Below the pieces are notes generated by a model. The model was not told where the DNA came from. It ran no database searches and saw nothing but the letters and a program-made list of their open reading frames with translations. This document shows, piece after piece, positions 24,184 through 33,713 of a stretch of DNA of 64,000 bases; the first letter of the stretch is position 1, and every line of letters starts with the position of its first letter. The position numbers and the translations under genes were made by a program. Source of the stretch: Bacteroidota bacterium (GTDB taxonomy: Bacteria > Bacteroidota > Bacteroidia > Cytophagales > Cyclobacteriaceae); assembly GCA_018267275.1 (NCBI GenBank), contig JAFDYV010000011.1, forward strand, positions 124,001 to 188,000, given 5' to 3'.

Positions 24184-26625
24184 ATGAGAAATCCAAATTC
24201 CAGTGCCGGAGAAAGTTGGTTTACGAGCCAAAACTGGACGGTATTTGGGTTTCAGCAAGCCGCCTGGCAAGCCTATGCTAGCGGACATAGTGGAATGGTT
24301 AACGCGCCCACGGGAAGCGGCAAGACATATTCGCTGCTGGTACCCATTTTGGAGGAATCGCTGCTGGAAAGAAGGCCGGTAAAAGGAGTGCAAGCGATTT
24401 GGATCACGCCCATTCGGGCGCTTGGTAAAGAGATTGAACTTTCGGCAAATCGCGCGATAGCAGGGATGCAAATAAACTGGCGCGTGGGCGTTCGCACGGG
24501 CGACACGAGTACGCGCGATCGCGAAAAGCAAAAAACAAACCCGCCTGAATTCTTAATCACTACGCCTGAGAGTCTTCATGTTATTCTATCTCAAAAGGGT
24601 TATGCAGATTTCTTTGCATCGCTCAAATGTATTGTGGTAGATGAGTGGCATGAGTTACTCGGTTCAAAACGCGGTGTGTTGATGGAACTGGCACTCGCCC
24701 GCCTAAAAACTTTAAGCCCCCAACTGAAGATTTGGGGTATATCTGCTACTATCGGCAACATGGAACAGTCGCTGCAGGTGTTGCTTGGCAATTACTACGG
24801 GCGTCCCAACACTGCGGTGATCCGTGCCGATATAGACAAGAAAGTGGAAATTATTTCAATTCTTCCCGACCACATCGACCGTATGCCGTGGGCGGGCCAT
24901 GTGGGGATTCAACTACTTGAAAAAATTATCCCCATCATCCGCGAAAGCAAGAGCACGCTCATCTTCACCAACACGCGGTCGTTTGCCGAGATCTGGTATC
25001 AAAAATTGTTGGCCGTGGCGCCTGAGTTGTCTGGCTTGCTAGCCATGCACCATGGTTCCATCAGCTTAGAGTTGCGCCATTGGGTAGAAGAACAACTGCA
25101 TGAAGGTAAACTTAAGGCCGTGGTTTGCACTTCGAGTTTGGATTTGGGTGTTGACTTCAGACCGGTGGAAACGATCATTCAAATAGGGAGCCCTAAAGGT
25201 GTTGCCCGGTTTATGCAACGCGCTGGTCGTAGCGGCCACCAACCTGGCGCAGTAAGCCGTATTTACTTTCTGCCCACGCATTCGCTGGAACTCACCGAGT
25301 CGGCTGCGTTGCGCGAGGCCATCGACCGCAAAATTGTTGAAGATCGCTTGCCCTACTTTCGCTCGTTTGATGTGTTGGTGCAATACCTGATAACCTTGGC
25401 GGTGTCAGAAGGATTTCGCCCACATGAACTGTTGCTTGAAATAAAATCAACGGCAAGCTTTTCTTCCATGTCAGATGAAGAATGGAATTGGGCGTTGGGT
25501 TTTATCACAACGGGCGGCCAATCTCTCACGGCTTACAACGAATACCGAAAAGTGGTAGTAGAAGATGGCATCTTCAAAGTAACGAGCAGGGCCGTGGCCC
25601 ACAAGCATCGGCTATCGATAGGCACCATTGTGGGCGATGTGCTCATGCACATCAAAATGGTTTCGGGCAAGTACTTGGGCACCATCGAGGAATACTTTAT
25701 CTCAAGCTTGCACCCAGGTGATGTGTTTTGGTTTGCTGGTCAGAGTTTGGAATTGGTTCGCATCAAAGAGATGGAAGCGCAGGTCCGCAAATCAAAACGC
25801 AAGTCGGGACGGGTGCCCTCATGGCAAGGTGGCCGGATGCCGTTGTCGTCTCAATTAAGTGACATGATTCGAGTAAAAATTGACCAAGCTGCACGCGGCA
25901 TCGATGCAGACCAGGAAATGAAATTTTTGCGACCGTTAATGGACTTGCAAAACACGCGATCGCACTTGCCGTTGGTAAACGAGTTCTTGATTGAGTACTT
26001 TCAAAGCGATGAGGGCTACCATGTAGTGATGTATCCATTTGAAGGTAGAAATGTGCACGAGGGGCTCGGTGCACTGGTGGCTCACCGTATTTCTAAAATC
26101 AAGCCCATTACATTTTCGATTGCGATGAACGACTATGGGTTTGAGTTGCTTTCCGACCAAGAGATTCCGATTTACGAAGCGATTGAAACAAATGTGTTGG
26201 GAACAGAAAACCTCTCCACCGATATTCTGGCGAGCATCAACAACACCGAAATGGCAAAACGCAAGTTCCGCGATATCGCAGCTATTGCCGGATTGGTCTT
26301 TAAAGGCATGCCCGGCAAAAAAATAAAGGAAAGACACTTACAAAGTTCTTCGCAATTGTTTTTCAATGTGTTTCACGAGTATGAGCCCGATAATCTTTTG
26401 TTGCAGCAGGCTTTTGAAGAGGTAATGGATTTTCAGTTGGAAGAGGCGCGATTGCTCAAGGCGCTCAATCGAATCAACCAACAAAAAATTGTGATTACAG
26501 AACCTGACAAGCCTACACCTTTTTCTTTCCCGATTATTGTTGATAGATTGAGTCGAGAGAAATTGACATCCGAAAAACTGGAAGACCGTGTAAAACGAAT
26601 GGTGGTGGAGTTTGGTAAAGATTGA
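24184..26625 (+). CDS. Ligase-associated DNA damage response DEXH-box helicase (Lhr-like)
   Basis: An 813-residue superfamily 2 helicase. Motif I is NAPTGSGKTYSLLVP, motif II is VDEWH (VVDEWHELLGSKRG), motif III is WGISATIG, and motif VI is QRAGRSGHQPG. Downstream is the Lhr-core winged-helix and beta-barrel region seen in the ligase-associated subfamily, with the typical length. In many genomes it is adjacent to an ATP-dependent DNA ligase, a metallo-beta-lactamase-type exonuclease and a phosphoesterase that together act in DNA repair; none of those is in this window, though a phosphoesterase could sit elsewhere. It is divergent from carH with a 68-bp gap. Confidence 0.88.
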   Translation: MRNPNSSAGESWFTSQNWTVFGFQQAAWQAYASGHSGMVNAPTGSGKTYSLLVPILEESLLERRPVKGVQAIWITPIRALGKEIELSANRAIAGMQINWRVGVRTGDTSTRDREKQKTNPPEFLITTPESLHVILSQKGYADFFASLKCIVVDEWHELLGSKRGVLMELALARLKTLSPQLKIWGISATIGNMEQSLQVLLGNYYGRPNTAVIRADIDKKVEIISILPDHIDRMPWAGHVGIQLLEKIIPIIRESKSTLIFTNTRSFAEIWYQKLLAVAPELSGLLAMHHGSISLELRHWVEEQLHEGKLKAVVCTSSLDLGVDFRPVETIIQIGSPKGVARFMQRAGRSGHQPGAVSRIYFLPTHSLELTESAALREAIDRKIVEDRLPYFRSFDVLVQYLITLAVSEGFRPHELLLEIKSTASFSSMSDEEWNWALGFITTGGQSLTAYNEYRKVVVEDGIFKVTSRAVAHKHRLSIGTIVGDVLMHIKMVSGKYLGTIEEYFISSLHPGDVFWFAGQSLELVRIKEMEAQVRKSKRKSGRVPSWQGGRMPLSSQLSDMIRVKIDQAARGIDADQEMKFLRPLMDLQNTRSHLPLVNEFLIEYFQSDEGYHVVMYPFEGRNVHEGLGALVAHRISKIKPITFSIAMNDYGFELLSDQEIPIYEAIETNVLGTENLSTDILASINNTEMAKRKFRDIAAIAGLVFKGMPGKKIKERHLQSSSQLFFNVFHEYEPDNLLLQQAFEEVMDFQLEEARLLKALNRINQQKIVITEPDKPTPFSFPIIVDRLSREKLTSEKLEDRVKRMVVEFGKD

Positions 26626-26685
26626 AATTTCTCGGGTGAATAAAACCACTAAGACACGAAGGCACTAAGTAACACGCGAAAACAT

Positions 26686-28831
26686 ATGAGAAGGTTTACA
26701 ATGGTCATTGTTTGTTTCGTTGGGCTCACAGCATGTACGACTGATAAGTATAAAAACTGGCAAGTGACGGGCGGCTCGAAAGAGAACATCCGATATAGCG
26801 CACTAACAGATATCGATACTTCCAATGTGAAAGATTTGCAATTGGCTTGGTCGTATCGCTCGGGCGATGCCGACTCGGTACATTACTCGCAAATTCAGTG
26901 CAATCCCATTATGGTGGATGGTGTGTTGTTTGTCACTTCGCCACAACTAAAGCTAATTGCAATTGATGCACGCACCGGAAAAGAAAAATGGCGCTTCGAC
27001 CCACAGGCTGAAAAAGAAAATGTGAACGCCACTGCGCGCTTCATTCTAAACAACAATCGTGGCGTTACGTATTGGCAAAAGGAAAACGATAAGCGCATTT
27101 TTTTTACCGCAGGCTCCATTCTTTGGTGCATTGATGCTGTACTGGGTACGCCTATCAAATCATTTGGAGACAACGGCAACATTGATTTGCACAACGGCTT
27201 GGGCCGAGATGTGAGCAAGATGTATGTGGCGGCCACTTCGCCTGGGATTATTTACAACGATTTGCTGATCATGGGCTCACGCGTGCACGAGGGCAGCGAA
27301 GCCGCACCTGGTCACATCCGCGCCTACGATGTGCGCACAGGAGCAATGAAATGGATTTTTCATACCATTCCGCAGCCGGGCGAATTTGGTCTTGATTCGT
27401 GGAAGGATAGCACTGCCTATCAATACATTGGTGGGGCCAACGCCTGGAGTGGTTTTAGCTTAGACGAGCAACGAGGAATCGTTTATGCCGCTACGGGCTC
27501 GGCATCATTTGATTTTTTTGGCGGCAAGCGGCTAGGGAACAACTTGTTTGCGAATTGCATCCTCGCGCTCGATGCCGCGACAGGAAAGTATAAGTGGCAC
27601 TACCAAACTATTCACCATGATGTTTGGGATCGCGACTTGCCAACACCGCCAAGCTTAGTCACGATCGAGAAGGATGGGAAAAAAGTAGATGCCGTTGCAC
27701 AGCCCACAAAACACGGATTTGTGTTTGTGTTGAATCGAGTAACAGGTGAACCCATTTACCCGATTGAAGAACGAGAAGTGCCACATCAAAGCACGTTGGT
27801 GGGAGAGGAGCTATCGCCCACGCAACCCTATCCTACTTGGCCCGAGCCTTTTATGCGACAGTCGTTTTCCGAATCTGATCTCAATCCTCATTTGCCCGAT
27901 TCATCGTTTCAAAAAATCCAGTCGGTGTTTAATGAAGTAGACAAGGGACACCTATTTACGCCACCTTCCTTGCGTGGTTCTATTTTCTTTCCTGGATTGG
28001 ATGGCGGAGCGGAGTGGGGCGGAACCACATTCGACCCAGAGACGAAAATGCTTTACATCAATGCCAACGAAATGCCATGGAACATTCGCATGGTGGAGGT
28101 TGCGCATAGTCAAACGAAAGAAGAAAGTTATTTAGATGCAGGCAAGCGATTGTACAACACATATTGTTTGGCATGCCATGGTGCGGACAGAAAAGGTTCA
28201 GGCAACAATCCCACGTTAATTGGAATTGCCAACCGATATTCGACAAAAGAATTCGTCACCTTGGTGCAAAGCGGCAGGCGCATGATGCCTGCATTCCAAA
28301 ACTTGATTACGCAAGAGGCGGAAGCCATCGCCTCATTTGTGATGAACGATAGGAACTTGCAACAAAAACGCTTGCAGCAAAAAACAGAAGTGCATCCATT
28401 CTATCAACTGCCCTACAACATCAACGGCTACAACAAATTCTTGACACCCGAAGGCTACCCCGCGATTTCGCCACCTTGGGGCACGTTGAATGCAAATCAG
28501 TTTAACGACCGGAAAAATTGCTTGGAAAATACCATTGGGTGAAACCCCGGAATTAAAAATGAAGGGCATTGATACAGGCACTGAAAACTACGGTGGGTCA
28601 ATCGTTACTAAAGGTGGTGTGCTGTTCATTGCCGCCACACCCGATGGAAAACTTAGGGCATTGAATAAGAAGTCGGGCAAATTGTTGTGGGAATATCAAT
28701 TGCCCGTGCCTGCCTTTGCCACACCCGCCATGTTTGAGTTAGATGGACAGCAATATTTGGTGATTGCTTGCGGTGGCGGAAAACTGAAGACGAAGTCGGG
28801 GGATTATTATTTGGCGTTTAGGTTGCCTTGA
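26686..28831 (+). pseudogene. PQQ-dependent dehydrogenase with cytochrome c domain, single-base frameshift
   Basis: A quinoprotein that oxidises sugars or alcohols in the periplasm and passes electrons to a heme. The lipobox-like LTAC near residue 17 suggests a lipoprotein. Eight-bladed propeller repeats (AIDARTGKEKWRF, ALDAATGKYKWHY) surround a cytochrome c domain, heme motif C494-L-A-C497-H498. The first frame ends at 28542 in a non-homologous tail after PPWGTLNA. The missing last blade, LTTGKIAWKIPLGE to ACGGGKLKTKSGDYYLAFRLP, continues in the +1 frame to 28831. Removing one A from the AAA at 28494-28496 would give a continuous 714-residue protein of normal size. This is either a recent mutation or a sequencing error. 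Confidence 0.85.
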
Positions 28832-28835
28832 TTAC

Positions 28836-28870
28836 AAAAAAAAAGCTCTGGCTACAGCCAAAGCTTTTCT
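28836..28870. terminator. Bidirectional terminator between PQQ dehydrogenase and smc
   Basis: AAAAGCTCTGGCT (28841-28853) pairs with AGCCAAAGCTTTT (28856-28868) with one mismatch and a 2-base loop, flanked by A- and T-runs, serving both converging genes. Confidence 0.85.
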
Positions 28871-28891
28871 ATAAAATAATTCCGTTCAGTT

Positions 28892-31800
28892 CTAAGCCAA
28901 CTCTCTCAAATCAACCGGCACCACCCTCGAAATTCCTTTTTCTACCATTGTGATTCCGTAAATCACATCGGTGGTCGTCATGGTGCGTTTGTTGTGCGTT
29001 ACAATCACAAATTGGCTGTCTTTGCTAAACGTGCGGATGATGTTGTTGAATTTGTCAATGTTTGCGTCATCCAATGGAGCATCTACCTCATCGAAAATAC
29101 AGAAGGGTGCGGGCTTCAACAGATACATCGAAAACAACAACGCTGTAGCAGTCAAAGTCTTTTCACCGCCTGAAAGTTGGTTGATGGTGAGCGGGCGCTT
29201 TCCTTTAGGTTTTGCAATAATGTCAATCTCTGAATCCAATGGGTTATTGGGGTCAACCAATTTCAAGTCACAATCATCGCCTTCGCTGAACAACGAGCGG
29301 AATACGCGTACAAAATGCTCTTTGATTTGGTTGAAGGCGGCCATGAATGTTTCGCTGGCCACGCCTTCAATTTCGCTGATCGTGCTGAACAATGATTCTT
29401 TGGCTTTCAGCAAATCTTCTTTTTGTGCGTTGATGAAATCGTTGCGCTGCTTGATTTCGTTGTAGGCTTCCATCGCCATAGGGTTGATCGGCCCCATGTT
29501 GTCTAGTTTCTCACGGATCTTAGTAACCTGCGCGCGCAGTTGTTCGTCATCAGCTTTCAATAGTTGCTCAGCTTCTTCCGGTGTAGGTTCGCCAATCACG
29601 GCATCCAAATCCACGTTAAACTCAACCGATAATCTTTCTTTCACCGAGTTGAGTTGCAGTTTGCTTTCGTTCAATTGGTTTTGCAACTCCATCAATACAC
29701 TGTCTATGTTTTGGCGCTGGTGCTGCACTTCGCGCAAATCTTTGTCGTATTGATCAATTTCGCCACGGCCCGTGTAGTATTCTTTTTCTGCTTCGCTCAA
29801 GCCTTTCTCCATCTCTTCCTTCTCCGCGTACATCGAAATCAATTCGTTGTCGTTCGTCTCTGTCGAATCGGTGATCGCTTTTGCTTCTAATTCATTCTTT
29901 GCCAGTTCTTCGCTGTTCACTGCAATGCGCTGGGTGCTTTGCTCAAGAGATTCTTGCTTGAAGCGCATTTCTTGCTCTACACTTTTTACCCTGTTTTCCT
30001 GCTGGTGGAAGAAAATGTTCTGCTCGTTAAATGATGCCGACTTTTGACTGAGCAAATCATTTTGAACCGTCAGGTCAGCAATCATGCTGCGAATCTTTTC
30101 ATCATGTTGCGTCACCTCACTAAGGGCAAGTGCTGCTTTCGGGCGAATGTCTTCCAGCTCGCGGGTCAGCGTGTCAATTTTCTCTAAAATATCTTCCCTG
30201 CGCAGGTCCGCATTGCTCAACAAACTTGAAAACTGCTCTTGCTTGGTGCGCACGGAAATGAACTCATCGTTCACCATCTTTACAGCACTTTGGGCTTCTT
30301 CAATTTGCTGCTTCAGTGTGTTGTTGCGCAGTTTCTCCAACTCGCGTTGGCGATCAAGCAGCGAGAAACGGATGTCTTCTACCTTTTTGGTAAGGTCTTT
30401 GATTTCCTTGTCAAGTTTTTCTAAGTTTTTTGCACGGCCAATTTTCTTCCCTTCAAATAGCCCCACGCTTCCACCCGAAAGGCTGAACTTTCTGCGGGTG
30501 ACTTTGCCACTCTTAGTGATGAACGTGTTGTCATCTTGTGACGATATACTCTTGATGTCGCCCTCTGCTACATACACTTTATCCAAAATGTACATCATCA
30601 ATTTGGTGTACTTCGGATCGAACTCAATGATTTTGGTAGCTGGGAAAGCATCCGCGTACATCTGAATAGGAGTGGGCGAGAATTTTTCAAAGGCATCGAG
30701 AATGAAGAAGTTCGCCTTGCCTTTGCTGGCATCACTCAAAATATTGATGGCTTCGTAGGCTTCCGACTCGTGTTCAACAATGTAGTAGTTGAGGTATGGC
30801 TCAAGGTAATTTTCAATGGCCACGCGATATTCTTCGGTGGTGGAGATGATATCTGAAAGCAGCGGAGCATTTTTTGTCCAGCCCACATTCTTTTTCAAAA
30901 ACTTAATTGCTTCGGGAAAGCCTTCCAAGTTTTCCACCAGCGACTTTGTAAGCTGGTATTCGTTTTGCCGCGCATCCAACTTTCGGCCGTTCTCCGTCAT
31001 TTCTTCGCGAATCATGTCAATGGTTTTTTCCAATGACGCAATGCGCTGGTACACTTCTTCTTCTTCGCGCTTCAGTTTTTCGAGGTATGAGTTCTTTTGG
31101 CTGATTTCCTCATTGAGCACTACAAGCTTTTTGTCAAATTCAGCCAAGCTGGCGCTTTGCACGGAACTATCGGTGGCGGTGCGTTCCAATTCTTGCTTAA
31201 ACGAGGTCAACTGAATTTCGCGAATCTCCAGTTCTTTGTTCAGTTGAAACGATTCTTCTTGCTTGGCGCGGTGCACTTGGCGCAGCGCGTCTGATTCTCC
31301 CTGCAGCGTGTAGGTTGAAGCTTTTTGCGTTTCATATTCATTGCGTAGCGCATCTACCTTGGCGGTAATCTCATTCAAGATGGCTTGCGCAGCATCGCGC
31401 TCGCTTTCCAAACTTTGTATGCTGAACCGCGCACGTTCGTTGCTCTTCTTGTCCTGATCGATTTGATCTCGTAGGTTGGCGATGCGGTCATTTAACGAAC
31501 GCAAGCGTTCATTTTTAATTTGTTTCTCGCTTTCATATTGGCGGATCTTCGAAACAAATTCATTGATTGATTTTTGCCTGCTGGACAAAGTCTTCTCTTT
31601 CAAGATCAATTCGGCCTTCGACTTTTCGATGATGGCTTCTTTTTCGGCAATCTCAGCCGTAAGCTTTGTTTTTCGATCGCTTTCAGATTCTACTTGTTTG
31701 GTAACTGCACTGAACTTATCCTTCTGCTTGTTTACCACCACTTTGGCGAGTTGAATGCTTTTTTCTTTGTAGTCTTCTTTGATCTTGTAGTACTGCTCGG

Positions 31801-32434
31801 TCTGTTTGGCTTGCTTCTCCAAGCTTTTCATGTTCTTTTCAATCTCGAACAGCAAATCTTCTACGCGTTCCAAGTCCGCATCGGTATCTTCCAGTTTCTT
31901 CAGCGTTTCTTTTTTACGCTTCTTGAATTTTGAAATGCCGGCCGCTTCTTCAAACAGCGCCCTTCTCGAATTGTCGCGGTCATTGAGAATGTCGTCCACC
32001 ATGCCTAACTCGATAATGGCATAGCTATTCGATGCAACGCCAGTGTCTAAAAACAGGTTAGTGATGTCTTTCAATCGGCAAGCCACACCGTTCAACAGGT
32101 ACTCACTTTCACCGGAACGGTACAGTCTGCGCGTGATGGTCACTTGCGAGTATTCGGTGGGCAAAATGTTTTTGGTATTGTTGATCGTCAGAGAAACCTC
32201 AGCCATTTGCTGCGCAGGTCGCTGGCTGGTGCCGTTAAAGATCACGTTCTCCATTTTTTCGGATCGCAGCGCGCTTGTTTTTTGCTCGCCCAGAACCCAG
32301 CGTATCGAATCCACCACGTTGGACTTACCGCACCCATTGGGACCCACGATTCCGGTGATCCCTTCATCAAAATTGATCATGATGCGGTCTGCAAAACTCT
32401 TAAATCCTTTGATCTCTAACTTCGATAACTGCAT
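28892..32434 (-). CDS. smc: Chromosome segregation protein SMC
   Basis: A 1180-residue ATPase that dimerises and with ScpA/ScpB compacts and separates the chromosome. Walker A is GPNGCGKSN (residues 31-39). Long coiled coils (about 170-500 and 680-1020) flank a hinge around residues 510-670. The C-terminal head has the LSGGEKTLTATALLFSMYLL signature and Walker B FCIFDEVDAPLDDAN. Length and order are normal. Start ATG at 32434; a good promoter lies about 100 bases upstream. Several plus-strand ORFs inside are antisense shadows. Confidence 0.97.
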   Translation of the reverse strand: MQLSKLEIKGFKSFADRIMINFDEGITGIVGPNGCGKSNVVDSIRWVLGEQKTSALRSEKMENVIFNGTSQRPAQQMAEVSLTINNTKNILPTEYSQVTITRRLYRSGESEYLLNGVACRLKDITNLFLDTGVASNSYAIIELGMVDDILNDRDNSRRALFEEAAGISKFKKRKKETLKKLEDTDADLERVEDLLFEIEKNMKSLEKQAKQTEQYYKIKEDYKEKSIQLAKVVVNKQKDKFSAVTKQVESESDRKTKLTAEIAEKEAIIEKSKAELILKEKTLSSRQKSINEFVSKIRQYESEKQIKNERLRSLNDRIANLRDQIDQDKKSNERARFSIQSLESERDAAQAILNEITAKVDALRNEYETQKASTYTLQGESDALRQVHRAKQEESFQLNKELEIREIQLTSFKQELERTATDSSVQSASLAEFDKKLVVLNEEISQKNSYLEKLKREEEEVYQRIASLEKTIDMIREEMTENGRKLDARQNEYQLTKSLVENLEGFPEAIKFLKKNVGWTKNAPLLSDIISTTEEYRVAIENYLEPYLNYYIVEHESEAYEAINILSDASKGKANFFILDAFEKFSPTPIQMYADAFPATKIIEFDPKYTKLMMYILDKVYVAEGDIKSISSQDDNTFITKSGKVTRRKFSLSGGSVGLFEGKKIGRAKNLEKLDKEIKDLTKKVEDIRFSLLDRQRELEKLRNNTLKQQIEEAQSAVKMVNDEFISVRTKQEQFSSLLSNADLRREDILEKIDTLTRELEDIRPKAALALSEVTQHDEKIRSMIADLTVQNDLLSQKSASFNEQNIFFHQQENRVKSVEQEMRFKQESLEQSTQRIAVNSEELAKNELEAKAITDSTETNDNELISMYAEKEEMEKGLSEAEKEYYTGRGEIDQYDKDLREVQHQRQNIDSVLMELQNQLNESKLQLNSVKERLSVEFNVDLDAVIGEPTPEEAEQLLKADDEQLRAQVTKIREKLDNMGPINPMAMEAYNEIKQRNDFINAQKEDLLKAKESLFSTISEIEGVASETFMAAFNQIKEHFVRVFRSLFSEGDDCDLKLVDPNNPLDSEIDIIAKPKGKRPLTINQLSGGEKTLTATALLFSMYLLKPAPFCIFDEVDAPLDDANIDKFNNIIRTFSKDSQFVIVTHNKRTMTTTDVIYGITMVEKGISRVVPVDLRELA

Positions 32435-32536
32435 AACTGGTTTCTGGTTGCTGGATACTTGATGCTCGTTTGATCTTAATGTCTAATTGCTAGGTCCTAA
32501 TCCCCAATTTCTTAAGTTCCAAAATTTTAAAGTCGG

Positions 32537-32567
32537 CAAAGATAGTGTTCGGTTTGTCTTTTGAAAA
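32537..32567 (-). promoter_or_regulatory. smc promoter
   Basis: Minus strand: TTTT (32564-32567), 19 nt, TATCTTTG (32537-32544), the second an exact TAnnTTTG match. It leaves a leader of about 95 bases. Confidence 0.55.
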
Positions 32568-32689
32568 GGTAGGTATTCCCAATCCATGCACAATTTATCA
32601 ATAGCAAGACTGACCTGCTGGGGGACAAATACTTTCAGTAAAGCCTCAAGTTGGTTGGCAGAATAACGTGTATTTCAGGATATTTTCGC

Positions 32690-32697
32690 TACATTTG
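32690..32697 (+). promoter_or_regulatory. TACATTTG box directly before the 32704 gene
   Basis: An exact TAnnTTTG match ends seven bases before the ATG, implying a very short or no leader. The expected upstream box is not clear (region around 32667). Confidence 0.35.
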
Positions 32698-32703
32698 GCC
32701 TTT

Positions 32704-33231
32704 ATGTGGGATAATCTGTCATTTTGGATTTGGTTGATTATTGTGGTGGTGAGCTTTCTCGCGCAGCGAAAGAAGAAGCAGGCGCAGAATGAGGCTCCCG
32801 GGGTGCCCCCCAATACGCCAGAGGCAAAACCAATTTCTTTCGAGGATTTACTCCGCGAAATTCAAGCGAGCAAAACACCGCAACCACCGGTGATACAAGA
32901 AAAACCTAGGCCGCAGCCCGTTACTACCTATACCGATTATGACGAGCAATTGCCTGAGGAAGAGCAAGATCTAGAGCAAGTTGACTACAAGAAACGTGAC
33001 GAGGACGCCACGTTTGATGTATACGAAAAAGCCAAGTTGGCCGCTTTTAATCGGCCGTCTTTGGAGGAAACCATGAAGGTAGAAGATACAGATGTGAAGT
33101 TCGGTCAATTCAAAGGCTATCAGCAAGAGCAGCCTGTAACTCCGGCTCACGCCTTTATTAAGGATTTACAAGACCCTGAGGGGTTTCGTAAAGCCTTCAT
33201 CATGAGTGAGATACTAAACCGAAAATACTAA
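32704..33231 (+). CDS. Membrane-anchored hypothetical protein next to smc
   Basis: A 175-residue protein with an N-terminal membrane helix (residues about 4-20, NLSFWIWLIIVVVSFLAQ) followed by a basic cluster (RKKKQ), a Pro/Glu-rich linker and a short conserved-looking C-terminus (AFIKDLQDPEGFRKAFIMSE then ILNRKY). The C-terminal FRKAFIxSEIL motif recurs in small Bacteroidota proteins near smc, as far as I recall. The frame opens at a GTG at 32668; the ATG at 32704 was chosen because a promoter box ends just before it. No function known. Confidence 0.65.
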   Translation: MWDNLSFWIWLIIVVVSFLAQRKKKQAQNEAPGVPPNTPEAKPISFEDLLREIQASKTPQPPVIQEKPRPQPVTTYTDYDEQLPEEEQDLEQVDYKKRDEDATFDVYEKAKLAAFNRPSLEETMKVEDTDVKFGQFKGYQQEQPVTPAHAFIKDLQDPEGFRKAFIMSEILNRKY

Positions 33232-33264
33232 AAGTTATTTTTTGAACTAAATATTACTTGAATG

Positions 33265-33337
33265 TTGTAACCAGCCTTTTACGTGGGGCGATTTTTTGGG
33301 GTTTGCTGATCTTTACGATTGGAAAAGTTGGTTACAA
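33265..33337. promoter_or_regulatory. Widely spaced inverted repeat upstream of the adhesin operon
   Basis: TTGTAACCA (33265-33273) and TGGTTACAA (33329-33337) are perfect inverted copies 55 bases apart; the right copy overlaps the upstream promoter box. Could be a regulator pair site. Confidence 0.35.
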
Positions 33338-33359
33338 TGCAACATGGGCAGTATTTATG
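33328..33359 (+). promoter_or_regulatory. Possible promoter of the SprB-like/adhesin operon
   Basis: TTGG (33328-33331), 20 nt, TATTTATG (33352-33359), one mismatch from TAnnTTTG; 30 bases before the ATG at 33390. Confidence 0.35.
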
Positions 33360-33389
33360 ATTAGGATTTTTTAAACTAAACCGAACGAG

Positions 33390-33713
33390 ATGAAATTATT
33401 GCTTTTTGCGATGTCGAGTTTGCTGTGGGGCAACCTGTTTAGTCCTGAAAACGACACGCCAATCGAATTGTCTTGCAGCTCGCTGCAAGTGATTGCAGAA
33501 ACTAAGGAGGCGAAAAACAACCAAGGTGAAATAACACTTAAGGCATCAGGCGGTGCCTCCCCTTATAAATTTGTTGTGTTTAAGAGTTCGGGACACCTCT
33601 TAACGGAAGACTTTACGAAAAGTAAGTTCAGTGATTTGAAGGCTGACACCTATCAGGCGATTGTGGTCGATGACAATGGCTGCAAAAAGCAAATTGAAAT
33701 CAAGTTACAGTGA
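33390..33713 (+). CDS. Small secreted protein with one SprB-like domain
   Basis: A 107-residue protein. A short signal peptide (residues 1-18) is followed by a single beta domain with the SprB-repeat pattern: GEITLKASGGASPYKFVVFK, then DLKADTYQAIVVDDNGC and a final IEIKLQ. SprB repeats normally occur in tandem in giant gliding adhesins; here one copy stands alone and has no type IX sorting domain. Its stop overlaps the giant gene start by 4 bp (GTGA at 33710), so the two are translationally coupled. It may be a chaperone-like or anchoring partner of the adhesin, an inference from context only. Confidence 0.65.
   Translation: MKLLLFAMSSLLWGNLFSPENDTPIELSCSSLQVIAETKEAKNNQGEITLKASGGASPYKFVVFKSSGHLLTEDFTKSKFSDLKADTYQAIVVDDNGCKKQIEIKLQ

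Noticed and set aside
28489..28508. Programmed frameshifting in the PQQ dehydrogenase
   Set aside because: No slippery heptamer or downstream pseudoknot is visible, and the family has no such mechanism.
28490..28831. Separate 113-codon gene after the PQQ dehydrogenase
   Set aside because: Its sequence is the missing last propeller blade of the same enzyme in another frame, so it is one broken gene.
28971..32462. Several long plus-strand ORFs inside smc (for example 30084-30665)
   Set aside because: They are antisense to the smc coiled coils, Ser/Phe-rich and low complexity, with no family resemblance.
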